DNA of 39,838 nt, taken from NCBI GenBank assembly GCA_947174365.1, contig CAMWIR010000010.1:1-39838 (forward strand). Direction: 5' to 3'. The notes under the pieces were generated by a model. The model ran no database searches and was not told the DNA's origin. It saw nothing but the letters and a program-made list of their open reading frames with translations. Below are positions 8,379 to 16,227 of the stretch, one piece after another; the stretch's first letter is position 1; the number at the start of each line of letters is the position of its first letter. The DNA comes from an uncultured Ruminococcus sp. (lineage in GTDB: Bacteria; Bacillota; Clostridia; Oscillospirales; Ruminococcaceae). A program made the translations under genes and the position numbers.

Positions 8379-9064
8379 TTGCTGCCGTAGGGGTATTTTT
8401 TGTAGCCCGGGTGATTGCCTGTGACCTTGTAATTTTCACGCATAGCACAAAGTCTGTCGATATTTTCCCGGGAAATCTCCCTTTCGCCGCCCAGCAGATG
8501 AGCCGTCAGGGAAATTTTTGCGAAAAGCTCAAGTGTCTCCATGCGGTAATATGCCGTCAGCAGATCTGCGCCCACGGTCAGCGCACCGTGATTTTGCAGC
8601 AGCATAACGTCATGCTCCTTTAAATAGGGGGCTATTGCCTCGGGTACTTCATATGTGGACGGAGTGCCGTAGGGGGTCACAGGCACGCTGCCCACGGCAA
8701 TGACCGCCTCTATCATTGTATAACCGTCCAGCGCCTTATTGGCGACAGCATAGCCCGTGGCTGTGGGGGGATGAGCATGGACAACGCCGCCCACGTCCGC
8801 CCGCTCGCTGTAGCAGCGCAGATGCATTTTAATTTCCGATGAGGGGCGGTAGCCCTCTTCTGCCTCGATAATATTCCCCTCTTCGTCTATCCGAACTATC
8901 TTTTCGGGGGTGATAAAGCTTTTGGAAATGCCTGTGGGTGTGGCAAGGAAAGTGCCGTCCTCCAGTCTTACCGAAACATTTCCGTCATTGGCTGCCACCC
9001 AGCCCAGCTGCCACATTTTATGGCACACGTCGCACATTTGCTCCTTGATCTCAGTAATATTCAT
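8375..9064 (-). CDS. class II (zinc) aldolase, L-fuculose-phosphate aldolase family
   Basis: The 229-residue cytoplasmic enzyme belongs to the class II aldolase/adducin family, which cleaves sugar phosphates such as L-fuculose-1-phosphate or acts as a pentulose-phosphate epimerase. The zinc set is complete: Glu77 in SSEIKMH, His96 and His98 in HAHPP, and His159 in LLQNHGALTVG; each lies exactly four residues after its counterpart in E. coli FucA (73, 92, 94, 155). I chose the second ATG because AAAGGA stands nine bases before it and the N-terminus then aligns with FucA residue for residue; a start 18 bases earlier (9082) is possible. A well-formed promoter with a palindromic operator candidate lies upstream. 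Substrate is not determined, and no sugar kinase or isomerase is adjacent. Confidence 0.88.
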   Translation of the reverse strand: MNITEIKEQMCDVCHKMWQLGWVAANDGNVSVRLEDGTFLATPTGISKSFITPEKIVRIDEEGNIIEAEEGYRPSSEIKMHLRCYSERADVGGVVHAHPPTATGYAVANKALDGYTMIEAVIAVGSVPVTPYGTPSTYEVPEAIAPYLKEHDVMLLQNHGALTVGADLLTAYYRMETLELFAKISLTAHLLGGEREISRENIDRLCAMRENYKVTGNHPGYKKYPYGSK

Positions 9065-9132
9065 ATTTTTCGTTCCTTTCATAAAGCCCTTTTCCTGCCG
9101 TTCAGGGCTATTTTTTACATTTTATATTTCTA

Positions 9133-9161
9133 AGTATACCATATATGGTAAAATAAGTCAA
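9133..9161 (-). promoter_or_regulatory. sigma-A promoter of the aldolase gene
   Basis: On the minus strand TTGACT and TATACT are separated by 17 bases, with TGG just before the -10 (extended -10). Transcription should start near 9126, giving a leader of about 60 bases that contains an AGCCCT...AGGGCT inverted repeat close to the start codon. Confidence 0.8.
9137..9150. promoter_or_regulatory. 14-bp palindrome in the aldolase promoter, operator candidate
   Basis: The perfect palindrome TACCATATATGGTA lies in the spacer and overlaps the -10 box of the aldolase promoter, where a bound repressor would block RNA polymerase. No cognate regulator gene is in the window. Confidence 0.45.
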
Positions 9162-9190
9162 GCAAAATTTGGATTGCTTAACATACAACG

Positions 9191-9226
9191 TAAAAATTCC
9201 CGACCGGCTTTTGCGAGCCGGTCGGG
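9191..9226 (-). terminator. Rho-independent terminator of the polysaccharide operon
   Basis: On the minus strand, seven bases after the rmlB stop codon, an 11-bp perfect GC-rich stem with a 6-base loop is followed by AATTTTTA. It marks the end of the polysaccharide locus and separates it from the aldolase gene. Confidence 0.92.
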
Positions 9227-9232
9227 ATATTA

Positions 9233-10252
9233 CTACCTGTTTCCATACATCTTTTCATAATAATTCTGATACTCTCCGGAAATGATCTCTTCCCACCATT
9301 CCCGGTTGTCAAGATACCATTGAATAGTCTTTTTAATGCCGTCGGCAAACTTCGTCTCAGGCAGCCAGCCCAGTTCACGGTGAATTTTCGCCGGGTCAAT
9401 GGCATATCGCATATCATGCCCCTTTCGGTCGGCAACATAGGTAATGAGACTCTCTGGTTTTCCCAATTCCTTGCAGATCAGCTTTACAATGTCAATGTTT
9501 GCCATCTCATTGTGTCCGCCGATGTTGTAAACCTCTCCAACCGTGCCCTTGTGAATTATCAGATCAATTGCCTTGCAGTGATCTTCCACATAAAGCCAGT
9601 CACGAACGTTTTCTCCCTTACCGTAAACCGGCAAAGGCTTGTCAGCTAACGCATTTGCTATCATCAGCGGGATCAGCTTTTCCGGGAAATGATATGGTCC
9701 GTAATTATTGGAGCACCTCGAAATCGTCACAGGAAGCCCAAAAGTCCTGTGATAAGCCATTACCAGCAAATCGGCAGAAGCCTTTGAAGCAGAATAAGGC
9801 GAAGATGTATGAATGGGGGTTTCTTCCGTAAAGAACAGGTCGGGGCGGTCAAGGCGCAAATCCCCGTAAACCTCGTCGGTGGACACTTGATGATACCGCT
9901 TTATTCCATACTTACGGCAAGCGTCCATCATGACTTGAGTTCCCAAAATATTAGTCTCCAAAAACACCGAAGGGTTCTCAATAGAGCGGTCAACATGACT
10001 CTCCGCCGCAAAGTTCACCACAATGTCCGGATGTTCCTCCTCGAACAGCTTTTCCACTGCCGCCCTGTCAGTGATACTTTCCTTTACAAACCGAAAATTC
10101 GGGTTGTCCATGACCCCTTTAAGAGTGGACATATTCCCTGCATAGGTCAAACAGTCAAGGCAAATTATTCGATAATCGGGGTATTTCTCCAGCATATGAA
10201 AAATGAAATTAGAGCCGATAAACCCCGCTCCTCCGGTAACAATAATAGTCAT
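9233..10252 (-). CDS. rfbB: dTDP-glucose 4,6-dehydratase
   Basis: The 339-residue NAD-dependent SDR enzyme converts dTDP-glucose to dTDP-4-keto-6-deoxyglucose, the branch point for rhamnose and other 6-deoxyhexoses. The Rossmann motif TGGAGFIGSN opens the protein, STDEVYGDL and the YSASKASAD catalytic Tyr-x-x-x-Lys follow, and the C-terminal NDP-sugar site (NNYGPYHFPEKLIPL, GKGENVRDW) is intact. Length is normal. GGAGG precedes the ATG, and only two bases separate it from the rmlA stop. It is the last gene of the locus, directly before the terminator. In this context its product probably feeds the 2,3-dehydratase at 16228 as well as any rhamnose route. Confidence 0.97.
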   Translation of the reverse strand: MTIIVTGGAGFIGSNFIFHMLEKYPDYRIICLDCLTYAGNMSTLKGVMDNPNFRFVKESITDRAAVEKLFEEEHPDIVVNFAAESHVDRSIENPSVFLETNILGTQVMMDACRKYGIKRYHQVSTDEVYGDLRLDRPDLFFTEETPIHTSSPYSASKASADLLVMAYHRTFGLPVTISRCSNNYGPYHFPEKLIPLMIANALADKPLPVYGKGENVRDWLYVEDHCKAIDLIIHKGTVGEVYNIGGHNEMANIDIVKLICKELGKPESLITYVADRKGHDMRYAIDPAKIHRELGWLPETKFADGIKKTIQWYLDNREWWEEIISGEYQNYYEKMYGNR

Positions 10253-10254
10253 AA

Positions 10255-11127
10255 TTATTCCTCCAAAAGTGAAAGCAAATATCTGCCGTAATCGGTCATT
10301 TTAAGCTCTTCGCCAATGCTGCGAAGCTGATCCTTGTTAATAAATCCTCTGCGCCAAGCGATCTCCTCAATGCAGGAAATGTAGAAGCCCTGCATATCCT
10401 GAACAGTCTGAACAAATTCCGCTGCCTTGAGCATACCCTTTGGTGAGCCTGTATCAAGCCATGCCATGCCGCGTCCCATAAGGGTAACGTTAAGGTCTCC
10501 CGCCTCCAGATATGCATTGTTAATGGAGGTGATCTCTATCTCTCCTCTGGCAGAGGGCTTAACATTCTTTGCAATGTCAACTACCCTGTTATCATAGAAA
10601 TACAGTCCGGGAACAGCATAATTTGATTTAGGGACAGTAGGTTTTTCCTCAATGGATATTACCTTGAAATGCTCATCAAATTCCACCACCCCGAACTCCT
10701 TGGGATTTGCCACAGGGTAACCGAAAATAGCAGCGCCGCCATTTGCAATTTGAGCTTGTGCATTAGCGAGAATTGTAGAGAAGTACTGCCCGTAGAAAAC
10801 ATTATCTCCCAGCACCAGACAAACACTGTCGCTGCCAATAAAATCTGCACCTAAAATAAAAGCGTCTGCCAGTCCCCTGGGCTTGTCCTGTACCTTGTAC
10901 TCAATATGAATACCCAAACGTGAACCGTCACCAAGCAGCTTTTCATAGTCCGGAGTATCCTCGGGAGTGGATATAAGAAGAACCTCCTTGATATGCGCCA
11001 GCAACAGTACTGAAAGAGGGTAATAGATAAGCGGTTTGTCGTAAATGGGAAGCAGCTGCTTTGATATCGCTATGGTGTTAGGATACAGCCTTGTCCCCTT
11101 GCCGCCTGCCAGGATTATGCCTTTCAT
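10255..11127 (-). CDS. rfbA: glucose-1-phosphate thymidylyltransferase
   Basis: The 290-residue RmlA joins dTTP and glucose-1-phosphate to make dTDP-glucose. The nucleotide-binding motif MKGIILAGGKGTRLYP, the VLGDNVFYGQ metal site, the VEFDEHFKVISIEEKP stretch and the GMAWLDTG motif are present, and length matches the short RmlA class. The start ATG overlaps the stop of the upstream gtrA-like gene. With rmlB it supplies dTDP-4-keto-6-deoxyglucose to the locus. Base composition is less AT-rich than in the genes upstream, so rmlAB may be older residents of the locus. Confidence 0.97.
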   Translation of the reverse strand: MKGIILAGGKGTRLYPNTIAISKQLLPIYDKPLIYYPLSVLLLAHIKEVLLISTPEDTPDYEKLLGDGSRLGIHIEYKVQDKPRGLADAFILGADFIGSDSVCLVLGDNVFYGQYFSTILANAQAQIANGGAAIFGYPVANPKEFGVVEFDEHFKVISIEEKPTVPKSNYAVPGLYFYDNRVVDIAKNVKPSARGEIEITSINNAYLEAGDLNVTLMGRGMAWLDTGSPKGMLKAAEFVQTVQDMQGFYISCIEEIAWRRGFINKDQLRSIGEELKMTDYGRYLLSLLEE

Positions 11128-11531
11128 TTATTTTCATCCTTTCTTGTTTTAAATATCCAAAATTTGCTAAAAATATAGTTGAGTACAATTATTATAATAT
11201 TAACTGCACATTTGGAAAAAAGCTTATTGACATTCATTGACAACAGCAGCCACATACCACCATTATCTATAACCAGCGTTCCTATCCTCATTCCAAAGAA
11301 TTTAAAAAAAGTTTCCTTTGATACAGGCGTTCTGAATACAAATATGCTGTTGGTAAAGTAAGCAAACAACACACTGAGAAAAAAGGATATGGTGTTTGCT
11401 ATAATATCCTCCAAAAAAACTGCAAGAAGCAGATACAATACAGTGTTTACTATCACTGTAAGAACACCGCATATAAGATATCGGATGGTCTCCTCATATT
11501 TTTTCAGAATATTTTTGATAGTTTCATACAT
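11124..11531 (-). CDS. GtrA-family membrane protein (candidate lipid-linked sugar flippase)
   Basis: The 135-residue protein has four hydrophobic segments (about residues 16 to 36, 38 to 60, 75 to 95 and 103 to 125) and the family features RYLICGVLTVIVNTVLYLLL near the N-terminus and NYIFSKFWIF near the C-terminus. GtrA proteins are thought to move undecaprenyl-phosphate-linked sugars across the membrane for use by a polytopic transferase. The locus also has a GtrB-like GT2 (15232) and three polytopic transferase candidates, which completes a Gtr system. I use the ATG at 11531; a TTG six bases earlier overlaps the glf coding end and is also possible. Confidence 0.85.
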   Translation of the reverse strand: MYETIKNILKKYEETIRYLICGVLTVIVNTVLYLLLAVFLEDIIANTISFFLSVLFAYFTNSIFVFRTPVSKETFFKFFGMRIGTLVIDNGGMWLLLSMNVNKLFSKCAVNIIIIVLNYIFSKFWIFKTRKDENK

Positions 11532-12699
11532 TCTCAAGATATTCCTTTATGTTTTCGTAATATTCCAAAGCGTGCTCAATACATATATCCATATTGTAAT
11601 ATTTGAATTCAGCCAGTCGTCCGCAAAGAAATATATTTTTATACTTGTCGACTTCCCTTTTGTATTCCGAATAAATGCGATTGCTTTCCTCAGTAACAAC
11701 AGGATAATAAGGAATATTTCCCACCTCTGCATCTTTATCATAGTGCAGAGGATATTCTGTAGCTACAACACTTCCTGTAACCCCTTCATCGCTGTACATA
11801 AGCTTTCTGTATTCTGTGCTTCTTGTATAGCCGTCAGCCTGGGGATAGGATATTATTTCACAGGGCAGTACACTGTTTTTGTCACTGTACTCATAGCGAA
11901 TGTCAAGAGAACGATAAGGCAGCGCACCGAATTTAAACTTAAACAATTCATCCACAGGACCTGTGAAAATAAGTGCATCTATTTTTTGACCCTTATATAA
12001 TATAGTCTGCATTGCTTCATCAAAAGAAATAAAGTTTAGAGCATCTGTATTAAGCTGTAAATCAATATTAGGATGATTAAGCATATTGCGGAAAATTTCT
12101 GTAAATCCCTTTTGAGGAAGATATTGAAAATCCTTGTTCAGATAACGCTCATCATATCCAATGGCCATGGGAACACGCTCAAGTACATATTTGTCAATCT
12201 CATCAACACCTATGCCCCACATTTTAGCAGTATAAGTTTTATATGCCTTATCAAAAAGCAAATTCCCGTAGTTGCTTATGTCGGGATCGGAGTGGTTTAC
12301 AAGCTCCAAAACAGGCACCCTGTCCCTTCCCAAAAAGGCAGTTCTTAATTTGCTCAGAAGCATTTCCGAATTTTCCGCACCTATAAGCTGCTGAACAGTT
12401 TCAAAATTAAAGGGAAGCCGTACATATTTGCCGTCAATAAAGCTTAACAGGCGAGCACAATGAGGAAATAGCTCTGCATATTCAGAAAGGAATTTGATTA
12501 TAAAATACTTATTTGTATTCAGATAGTGAGGACCGTATTTCTGAATTAAAATACCATGTTCATCAAACTCGTCATAAGCGTTTCCGCCTATATGACTTCT
12601 GCGTTCTAAAACAGTGACTTTTCGATTCAATTCCTCAGCTATTTTTCGGGCAATTATACTGCCTGAAAAGCCTGCTCCAACCACAATAATATCAGACAC
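11524..12699 (-). CDS. glf: UDP-galactopyranose mutase
   Basis: The 391-residue flavoenzyme interconverts UDP-galactopyranose and UDP-galactofuranose, supplying galactofuranose to glycans. The FAD-binding motif VVGAGFSGSIIAR opens the protein; ERRSHIGGNAYDE, the GPHYLNTN stretch and the late RLAEFKYYNMD motif are all family signatures. I start at the GTG that has GGGAGG seven bases upstream, because the longer frame has no ribosome site and would extend into the preceding SDR gene. Codon use is AT-rich as in its neighbours. It implies that galactofuranose is part of the polymer or its side chains, although no transferase here can be assigned to it with confidence. Confidence 0.95.
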   Translation of the reverse strand: MSDIIVVGAGFSGSIIARKIAEELNRKVTVLERRSHIGGNAYDEFDEHGILIQKYGPHYLNTNKYFIIKFLSEYAELFPHCARLLSFIDGKYVRLPFNFETVQQLIGAENSEMLLSKLRTAFLGRDRVPVLELVNHSDPDISNYGNLLFDKAYKTYTAKMWGIGVDEIDKYVLERVPMAIGYDERYLNKDFQYLPQKGFTEIFRNMLNHPNIDLQLNTDALNFISFDEAMQTILYKGQKIDALIFTGPVDELFKFKFGALPYRSLDIRYEYSDKNSVLPCEIISYPQADGYTRSTEYRKLMYSDEGVTGSVVATEYPLHYDKDAEVGNIPYYPVVTEESNRIYSEYKREVDKYKNIFLCGRLAEFKYYNMDICIEHALEYYENIKEYLENV

Positions 12700-12701
12700 G
12701 A

Positions 12702-13610
12702 TTATACCTCCCAATCTAAACACTTTACCCATTCGGCTGTTTTGAGAATGCTTTCCCGAAAATCGGCCTTGCATTCAAATCCGGTATCATTATATAAAGC
12801 ATCCAAATCAAATTTTAAATAGTCAGTATAAGTAGTGTCAGTGTAACGTCCAAAATTTAATTCCACATTTGAACCAATAACCTGACTTACATTAATCATT
12901 ATTTCCCTAAATGTTCTAAGCTGTCTGTTTCCTATATAATACTGCTTATCTGACTTTCCACAAAAACCTGCTGCTATCAGTCCGTCAACAGCATCATCAA
13001 TATATGTCCAATCATATAAATTATTACCCTCAATCAAGTCCAAGGACTCCCCGGAAAGCATTTTATGAATAAATACGTTTGCTGTTCTCTTAGAATAATC
13101 TCCTACACCAAAAACATTTGTAAAAGCTGTGGAAACATATTCCATTTTATCCTTGGCAATTACTTGACAAAGCTGGTTGCAACAACGTTTACAAACGCCA
13201 TATATACTTGCATTTACAATTTCATTATCTATAGAATTTTTCCCGTAAACATATTCTTGATTAGAACCTACAAATACAAATCTTTTTGCCCTTGTTTTTT
13301 CCGCAAGTTTAACAGCATTAATTGACAATTCAAAATTTCGCTTCTGAACATTTATGTCCTTGTATTCAGCCGTAGATATCCCACACCATGCTAAATGGTA
13401 TACTATATCAATGTCATCATTTATTTCACATACAAATGAATTCGGATCAGATAGATCTCCTACCAAAATCTTAGTATTAGGATTATTTGGAATATTATTT
13501 TTTTCTTTTTCAGAATATGCTAAAGCGTATACAAAACAATCGGCAGAAAGCTTTTTGGTCAATGCTCGTCCAACAAAACCTCCTGCTCCAGTAACAATAA
13601 CCTTTTTCAT
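12702..13610 (-). CDS. NAD(P)-dependent sugar epimerase/dehydratase (SDR), candidate dTDP-4-keto-sugar reductase
   Basis: The 302-residue extended SDR has the Rossmann motif GAGGFVG at residue 8, Ser116 and the catalytic Tyr137/Lys141 of YGVCK, and a WTYIDD segment typical of NDP-sugar SDRs. It does not show the strong RmlD pattern, so I do not call it dTDP-rhamnose synthase. Given the 2,3-dehydratase, 3-ketoreductase-like and RmlC-like genes beside it, the most economical role is the last step, reduction of the 4-keto group of a dTDP-2,6-dideoxyhexose (compare OleU or EryBIV). I take the ATG at 13610; it slightly overlaps the rfbC end, with the GGAG of that gene serving as ribosome site. A role as C-4 epimerase is the alternative. 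Confidence 0.8.
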   Translation of the reverse strand: MKKVIVTGAGGFVGRALTKKLSADCFVYALAYSEKEKNNIPNNPNTKILVGDLSDPNSFVCEINDDIDIVYHLAWCGISTAEYKDINVQKRNFELSINAVKLAEKTRAKRFVFVGSNQEYVYGKNSIDNEIVNASIYGVCKRCCNQLCQVIAKDKMEYVSTAFTNVFGVGDYSKRTANVFIHKMLSGESLDLIEGNNLYDWTYIDDAVDGLIAAGFCGKSDKQYYIGNRQLRTFREIMINVSQVIGSNVELNFGRYTDTTYTDYLKFDLDALYNDTGFECKADFRESILKTAEWVKCLDWEV

Positions 13611-13612
13611 AA

Positions 13613-14185
13613 TCAGCAATTCTCCTTCATATTAAAGTTAACATCACTCTCTGCAAGACATACAGCAGTTCTATCACTGTCTGACATTATAAAGTCTCTG
13701 CCACCCCAGTCAATATTTATTTCAGGATCGTCCCAGCGAATGGTACGGACAAGTTTTCCATCATAATAGTCATCAAACTTATACAATACGTTGGTATTGT
13801 CTTCTAGAGTAATAAATGCATGCCCGCAGCCGCTTGGAATAAGTATCTGCTTGTTATTTTCAAAGGAAATTTGATGAGATATCCATTTTTTGTATGATGG
13901 CGAATCTTTTCTTAAATCAACCACAAAATCCAGAATAGATCCTCTTAAAACACGTACAAGCTTTGTCTGCGGATGAGGATTATTTTGGAAGTGTATACCC
14001 CTTAAGGTATTCTTTTTAGCATTAAAAGCCTGATAATCAAGAACAAAGTTATAGTTTATCCCACATTCCTTCAAATCTTTAACAGAAAACATTTCACCGC
14101 TAAAACCTCTGTTATCCGGAAACAATTTAGGTTCAAGTATTTTAACACCGCAAATCCCTAATTCAGTAATATTAAATTTTCCCAT
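13613..14185 (-). CDS. rfbC: dTDP-4-keto-6-deoxysugar 3,5- (or 5-) epimerase, RmlC family
   Basis: The 190-residue cupin enzyme epimerises 4-keto-6-deoxy sugars at C-3 and/or C-5. His65 in LRGIHFQ is the catalytic base, and IPSGCGHAFITL and YKFDDYYD provide the other conserved residues; the length is typical. Rhamnose RmlC epimerises both carbons, but homologues such as OleL do the same job on 2,6-dideoxy substrates. Context (2,3-dehydratase and Gfo/Idh/MocA gene in the same operon, no RmlD) favours the latter, while the sequence alone cannot tell. AAAGGAAG precedes the ATG. Confidence 0.92.
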   Translation of the reverse strand: MGKFNITELGICGVKILEPKLFPDNRGFSGEMFSVKDLKECGINYNFVLDYQAFNAKKNTLRGIHFQNNPHPQTKLVRVLRGSILDFVVDLRKDSPSYKKWISHQISFENNKQILIPSGCGHAFITLEDNTNVLYKFDDYYDGKLVRTIRWDDPEINIDWGGRDFIMSDSDRTAVCLAESDVNFNMKENC

Positions 14186-14210
14186 ATAATAGACTTCCTT
14201 TCAAAAAGAC

Positions 14211-15215
14211 TTATTTATTAATGTGTTCAACCTTGTCAGCCTGAAGCAATATTTCCTTATAGTGTTCTTTTCGGATATCCCTATTGTCAATACAGCTTTT
14301 AAAATATTCAACGGATTTTTTGAATGTATCATCCCCGGGCAGTACGTAGTTTTGTTCTGTATCAGCTTGTTTGATAATTACTGTAGGTTCAAAACCATCA
14401 GGAGCAGTTAATATTCTGTTTGTGAATATAGTTCCTGTACTTCCCCATATTTCCAAGTTACATTTGTAGCTGTTGTCCATTCCAAAAGAAACCTGCGCTG
14501 TCAGACCCTGGTCATTTACAAGAGTAGCATTTCCATAAATATCTACCTCAAAGCCTGCCTTGCTGCACAACTGTGATGAAGTTACCCGTGCTGTTTCACC
14601 TAACAGAATCCCGGCTAATTTCAAGGTATACCCGCCGCAGTCCAGCAATGCACCGCCGCCTAAATCCTTTATATATCTAAAATCGTTTGATCCTCTGAAA
14701 GGAAATCCGAAGTCTATTCTTATAAGCCTTGTTTCACCTATTACACCCTCTGCAAGCTTATTTCTAATCCATTGTATCTGTGAATGATACGCAAACATAT
14801 AATTTTCGTGAACTGCCAAATCTTTTTTTTCAGCTTTATCAATCAGATCTTTGGTATCTTTGATTGATGTTGTAAAGGGTTTTTCCATAAAAATATGCTT
14901 TCCATATTCTATCGCTGCCATACCCCATTTATAATGAAGTGCTGGCGGCAGAGGAAGATATACAGCATCAATATCCGAAGAAGCAAGAAGTTCTTTATAG
15001 CTGCTGTAGAGATTACCGCCATACTCCTCGGTAAACCTCATTGCTTTCTCACTTTCGCTTTGTTTAATTTTTTCTGTCAATTCTCCGTTCCATTCAGTGA
15101 CATCTGCTGTAGATATTCCCGCAAACTCAAAACCGTCGCATTTTGCAAGGGCAGGCATAAATCGCCTGTAGGCTATCTCCGAAGGACATATAACGCCGAT
15201 CCTTATTTTTGACAT
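14211..15215 (-). CDS. Gfo/Idh/MocA-family oxidoreductase, candidate dTDP-3-keto-sugar 3-ketoreductase
   Basis: The 334-residue protein has an N-terminal Rossmann domain (IRIGVICPSEIA), the family Lys112 in MEKPF, and the C-terminal alpha/beta domain with GGALLDCGGYTL. Members such as OleW and KijD10 reduce the 3-keto group formed by NDP-hexose 2,3-dehydratases, which is exactly the enzyme encoded two genes upstream. I start at the ATG with AAGGAG eight bases before it; the open frame extends 27 codons further without a ribosome site. An eight-base A-run near residue 130 is ordinary for this AT-rich stretch. The family is certain; the substrate is inferred from context. Confidence 0.88.
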   Translation of the reverse strand: MSKIRIGVICPSEIAYRRFMPALAKCDGFEFAGISTADVTEWNGELTEKIKQSESEKAMRFTEEYGGNLYSSYKELLASSDIDAVYLPLPPALHYKWGMAAIEYGKHIFMEKPFTTSIKDTKDLIDKAEKKDLAVHENYMFAYHSQIQWIRNKLAEGVIGETRLIRIDFGFPFRGSNDFRYIKDLGGGALLDCGGYTLKLAGILLGETARVTSSQLCSKAGFEVDIYGNATLVNDQGLTAQVSFGMDNSYKCNLEIWGSTGTIFTNRILTAPDGFEPTVIIKQADTEQNYVLPGDDTFKKSVEYFKSCIDNRDIRKEHYKEILLQADKVEHINK

Positions 15216-15231
15216 TATGATCACTCCTTGT

Positions 15232-16206
15232 CTATTTATTATCTTCTGATGTTTTTTCATTTTCCTCACCGGAAAAATTAATTTTTTTCCCAACAACCAC
15301 TAACGGTCTGTGAAGACTTCTTGTATTTATACTAAGAATGTATTCCCCCATGATTCCCAAAAAGAACAGCAGTACCGCACCAATCAAAAATACACCTACT
15401 GTCAAGGCTGGTATACCTACAGGATAAGTTTCCCAGTTAAGTATTTTATTGACAAAAACAATTACTGCAATAACTATGCTTATAATACCCAAAAATACTC
15501 CGATAAATGTTGCCATTCTCATAAAAGTTTTAGTGTATGCTGTTATCCCCTGCATAGCAAGATCATACAGTTTACTAAAGTTAGCATTTGATTTTCCGCG
15601 TTCGCTTTTCATCTGTTCATATTCTACAAAATCCAAGTCAATAGCAAATTCTCCTACAATACCCTTAAGATAAGGCTGAGAATCATCAATATCTTTTAAT
15701 ATTTCAATAAACTTAGCATCATACAGCCCATAACCATTAAAATGGGGTATTTGCTTAATATTTGAAAACCCGCCAATAATTTTATAATACAGTGATCTGC
15801 AGGCATAAACAATCCTATTCTCATTACCGGATTTTCTCTGCCCCACAATAACCTTTTTCCCCTGCTCCCACTTTTCCACAAACAGCGGCAGATTTTCCGG
15901 AGGATCCTGAAGATCGCCAAAAAGCATAAATACAGCGTCTCCGTCCGCGTAATCCTTGAGGCAGGCAAATACATTCCTGGAAAATCCAAAATTTTTTGCA
16001 TTCCTCACACCCTTGCACTTCTTATCCGACTGACACACCTTTGATATTACCTCCCAAGTTTTGTCAGGAGAATGATCATCCACGAAAATAATCTCATAAT
16101 CATAAGCAGTCAATTTATCACTGAAAACATTAGTCAGTCTTTTATGCATATTTTCAACACTTTTTTCATCGTTATAACAGGGTATAACCACAGATATTTT
16201 TTTCAT
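15232..16206 (-). CDS. GtrB/DPM-like family 2 glycosyltransferase with C-terminal membrane segments
   Basis: The 324-residue protein has a GT-A domain (VVIPCYNDEKSVENM, IIFVDDHSPDKT, and LFGDLQDPPE as the metal/acceptor motif) followed by two hydrophobic segments at about 227 to 290. This layout is that of GtrB, ArnC and dolichol-phosphate mannose synthases, which transfer a sugar from a nucleotide to undecaprenyl phosphate on the inner face of the membrane. GAGAGG precedes the chosen ATG. It sits between the 2,3-dehydratase and the 3-ketoreductase candidate, so the likely donor is the dTDP-2,6-dideoxyhexose made here; dTDP-rhamnose or UDP-Galf are alternatives. Confidence 0.9.
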   Translation of the reverse strand: MKKISVVIPCYNDEKSVENMHKRLTNVFSDKLTAYDYEIIFVDDHSPDKTWEVISKVCQSDKKCKGVRNAKNFGFSRNVFACLKDYADGDAVFMLFGDLQDPPENLPLFVEKWEQGKKVIVGQRKSGNENRIVYACRSLYYKIIGGFSNIKQIPHFNGYGLYDAKFIEILKDIDDSQPYLKGIVGEFAIDLDFVEYEQMKSERGKSNANFSKLYDLAMQGITAYTKTFMRMATFIGVFLGIISIVIAVIVFVNKILNWETYPVGIPALTVGVFLIGAVLLFFLGIMGEYILSINTRSLHRPLVVVGKKINFSGEENEKTSEDNK

Positions 16207-16227
16207 TTTCGTACCTCTCACCATAAA

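Noticed and set aside
12702-13610. Calling the SDR rmlD (dTDP-4-dehydrorhamnose reductase)
   Set aside because: The RmlD-specific pattern is not evident and the neighbouring 2,3-dehydratase points to a 2-deoxy substrate; I keep a general SDR call.
13609-13629. A 12-base match (AATCAGCAATTC) to the end of the MITE-like repeat
   Set aside because: It falls in the rfbC/SDR junction and partly in coding sequence; no matching second end or hairpin is near, so chance or a tiny remnant.
14822-14832. Eight-base A/T homopolymer in the Gfo/Idh/MocA gene as a second phase-variation site
   Set aside because: Short A/T runs are expected in this AT-rich block and slip rarely in bacteria compared with G runs.
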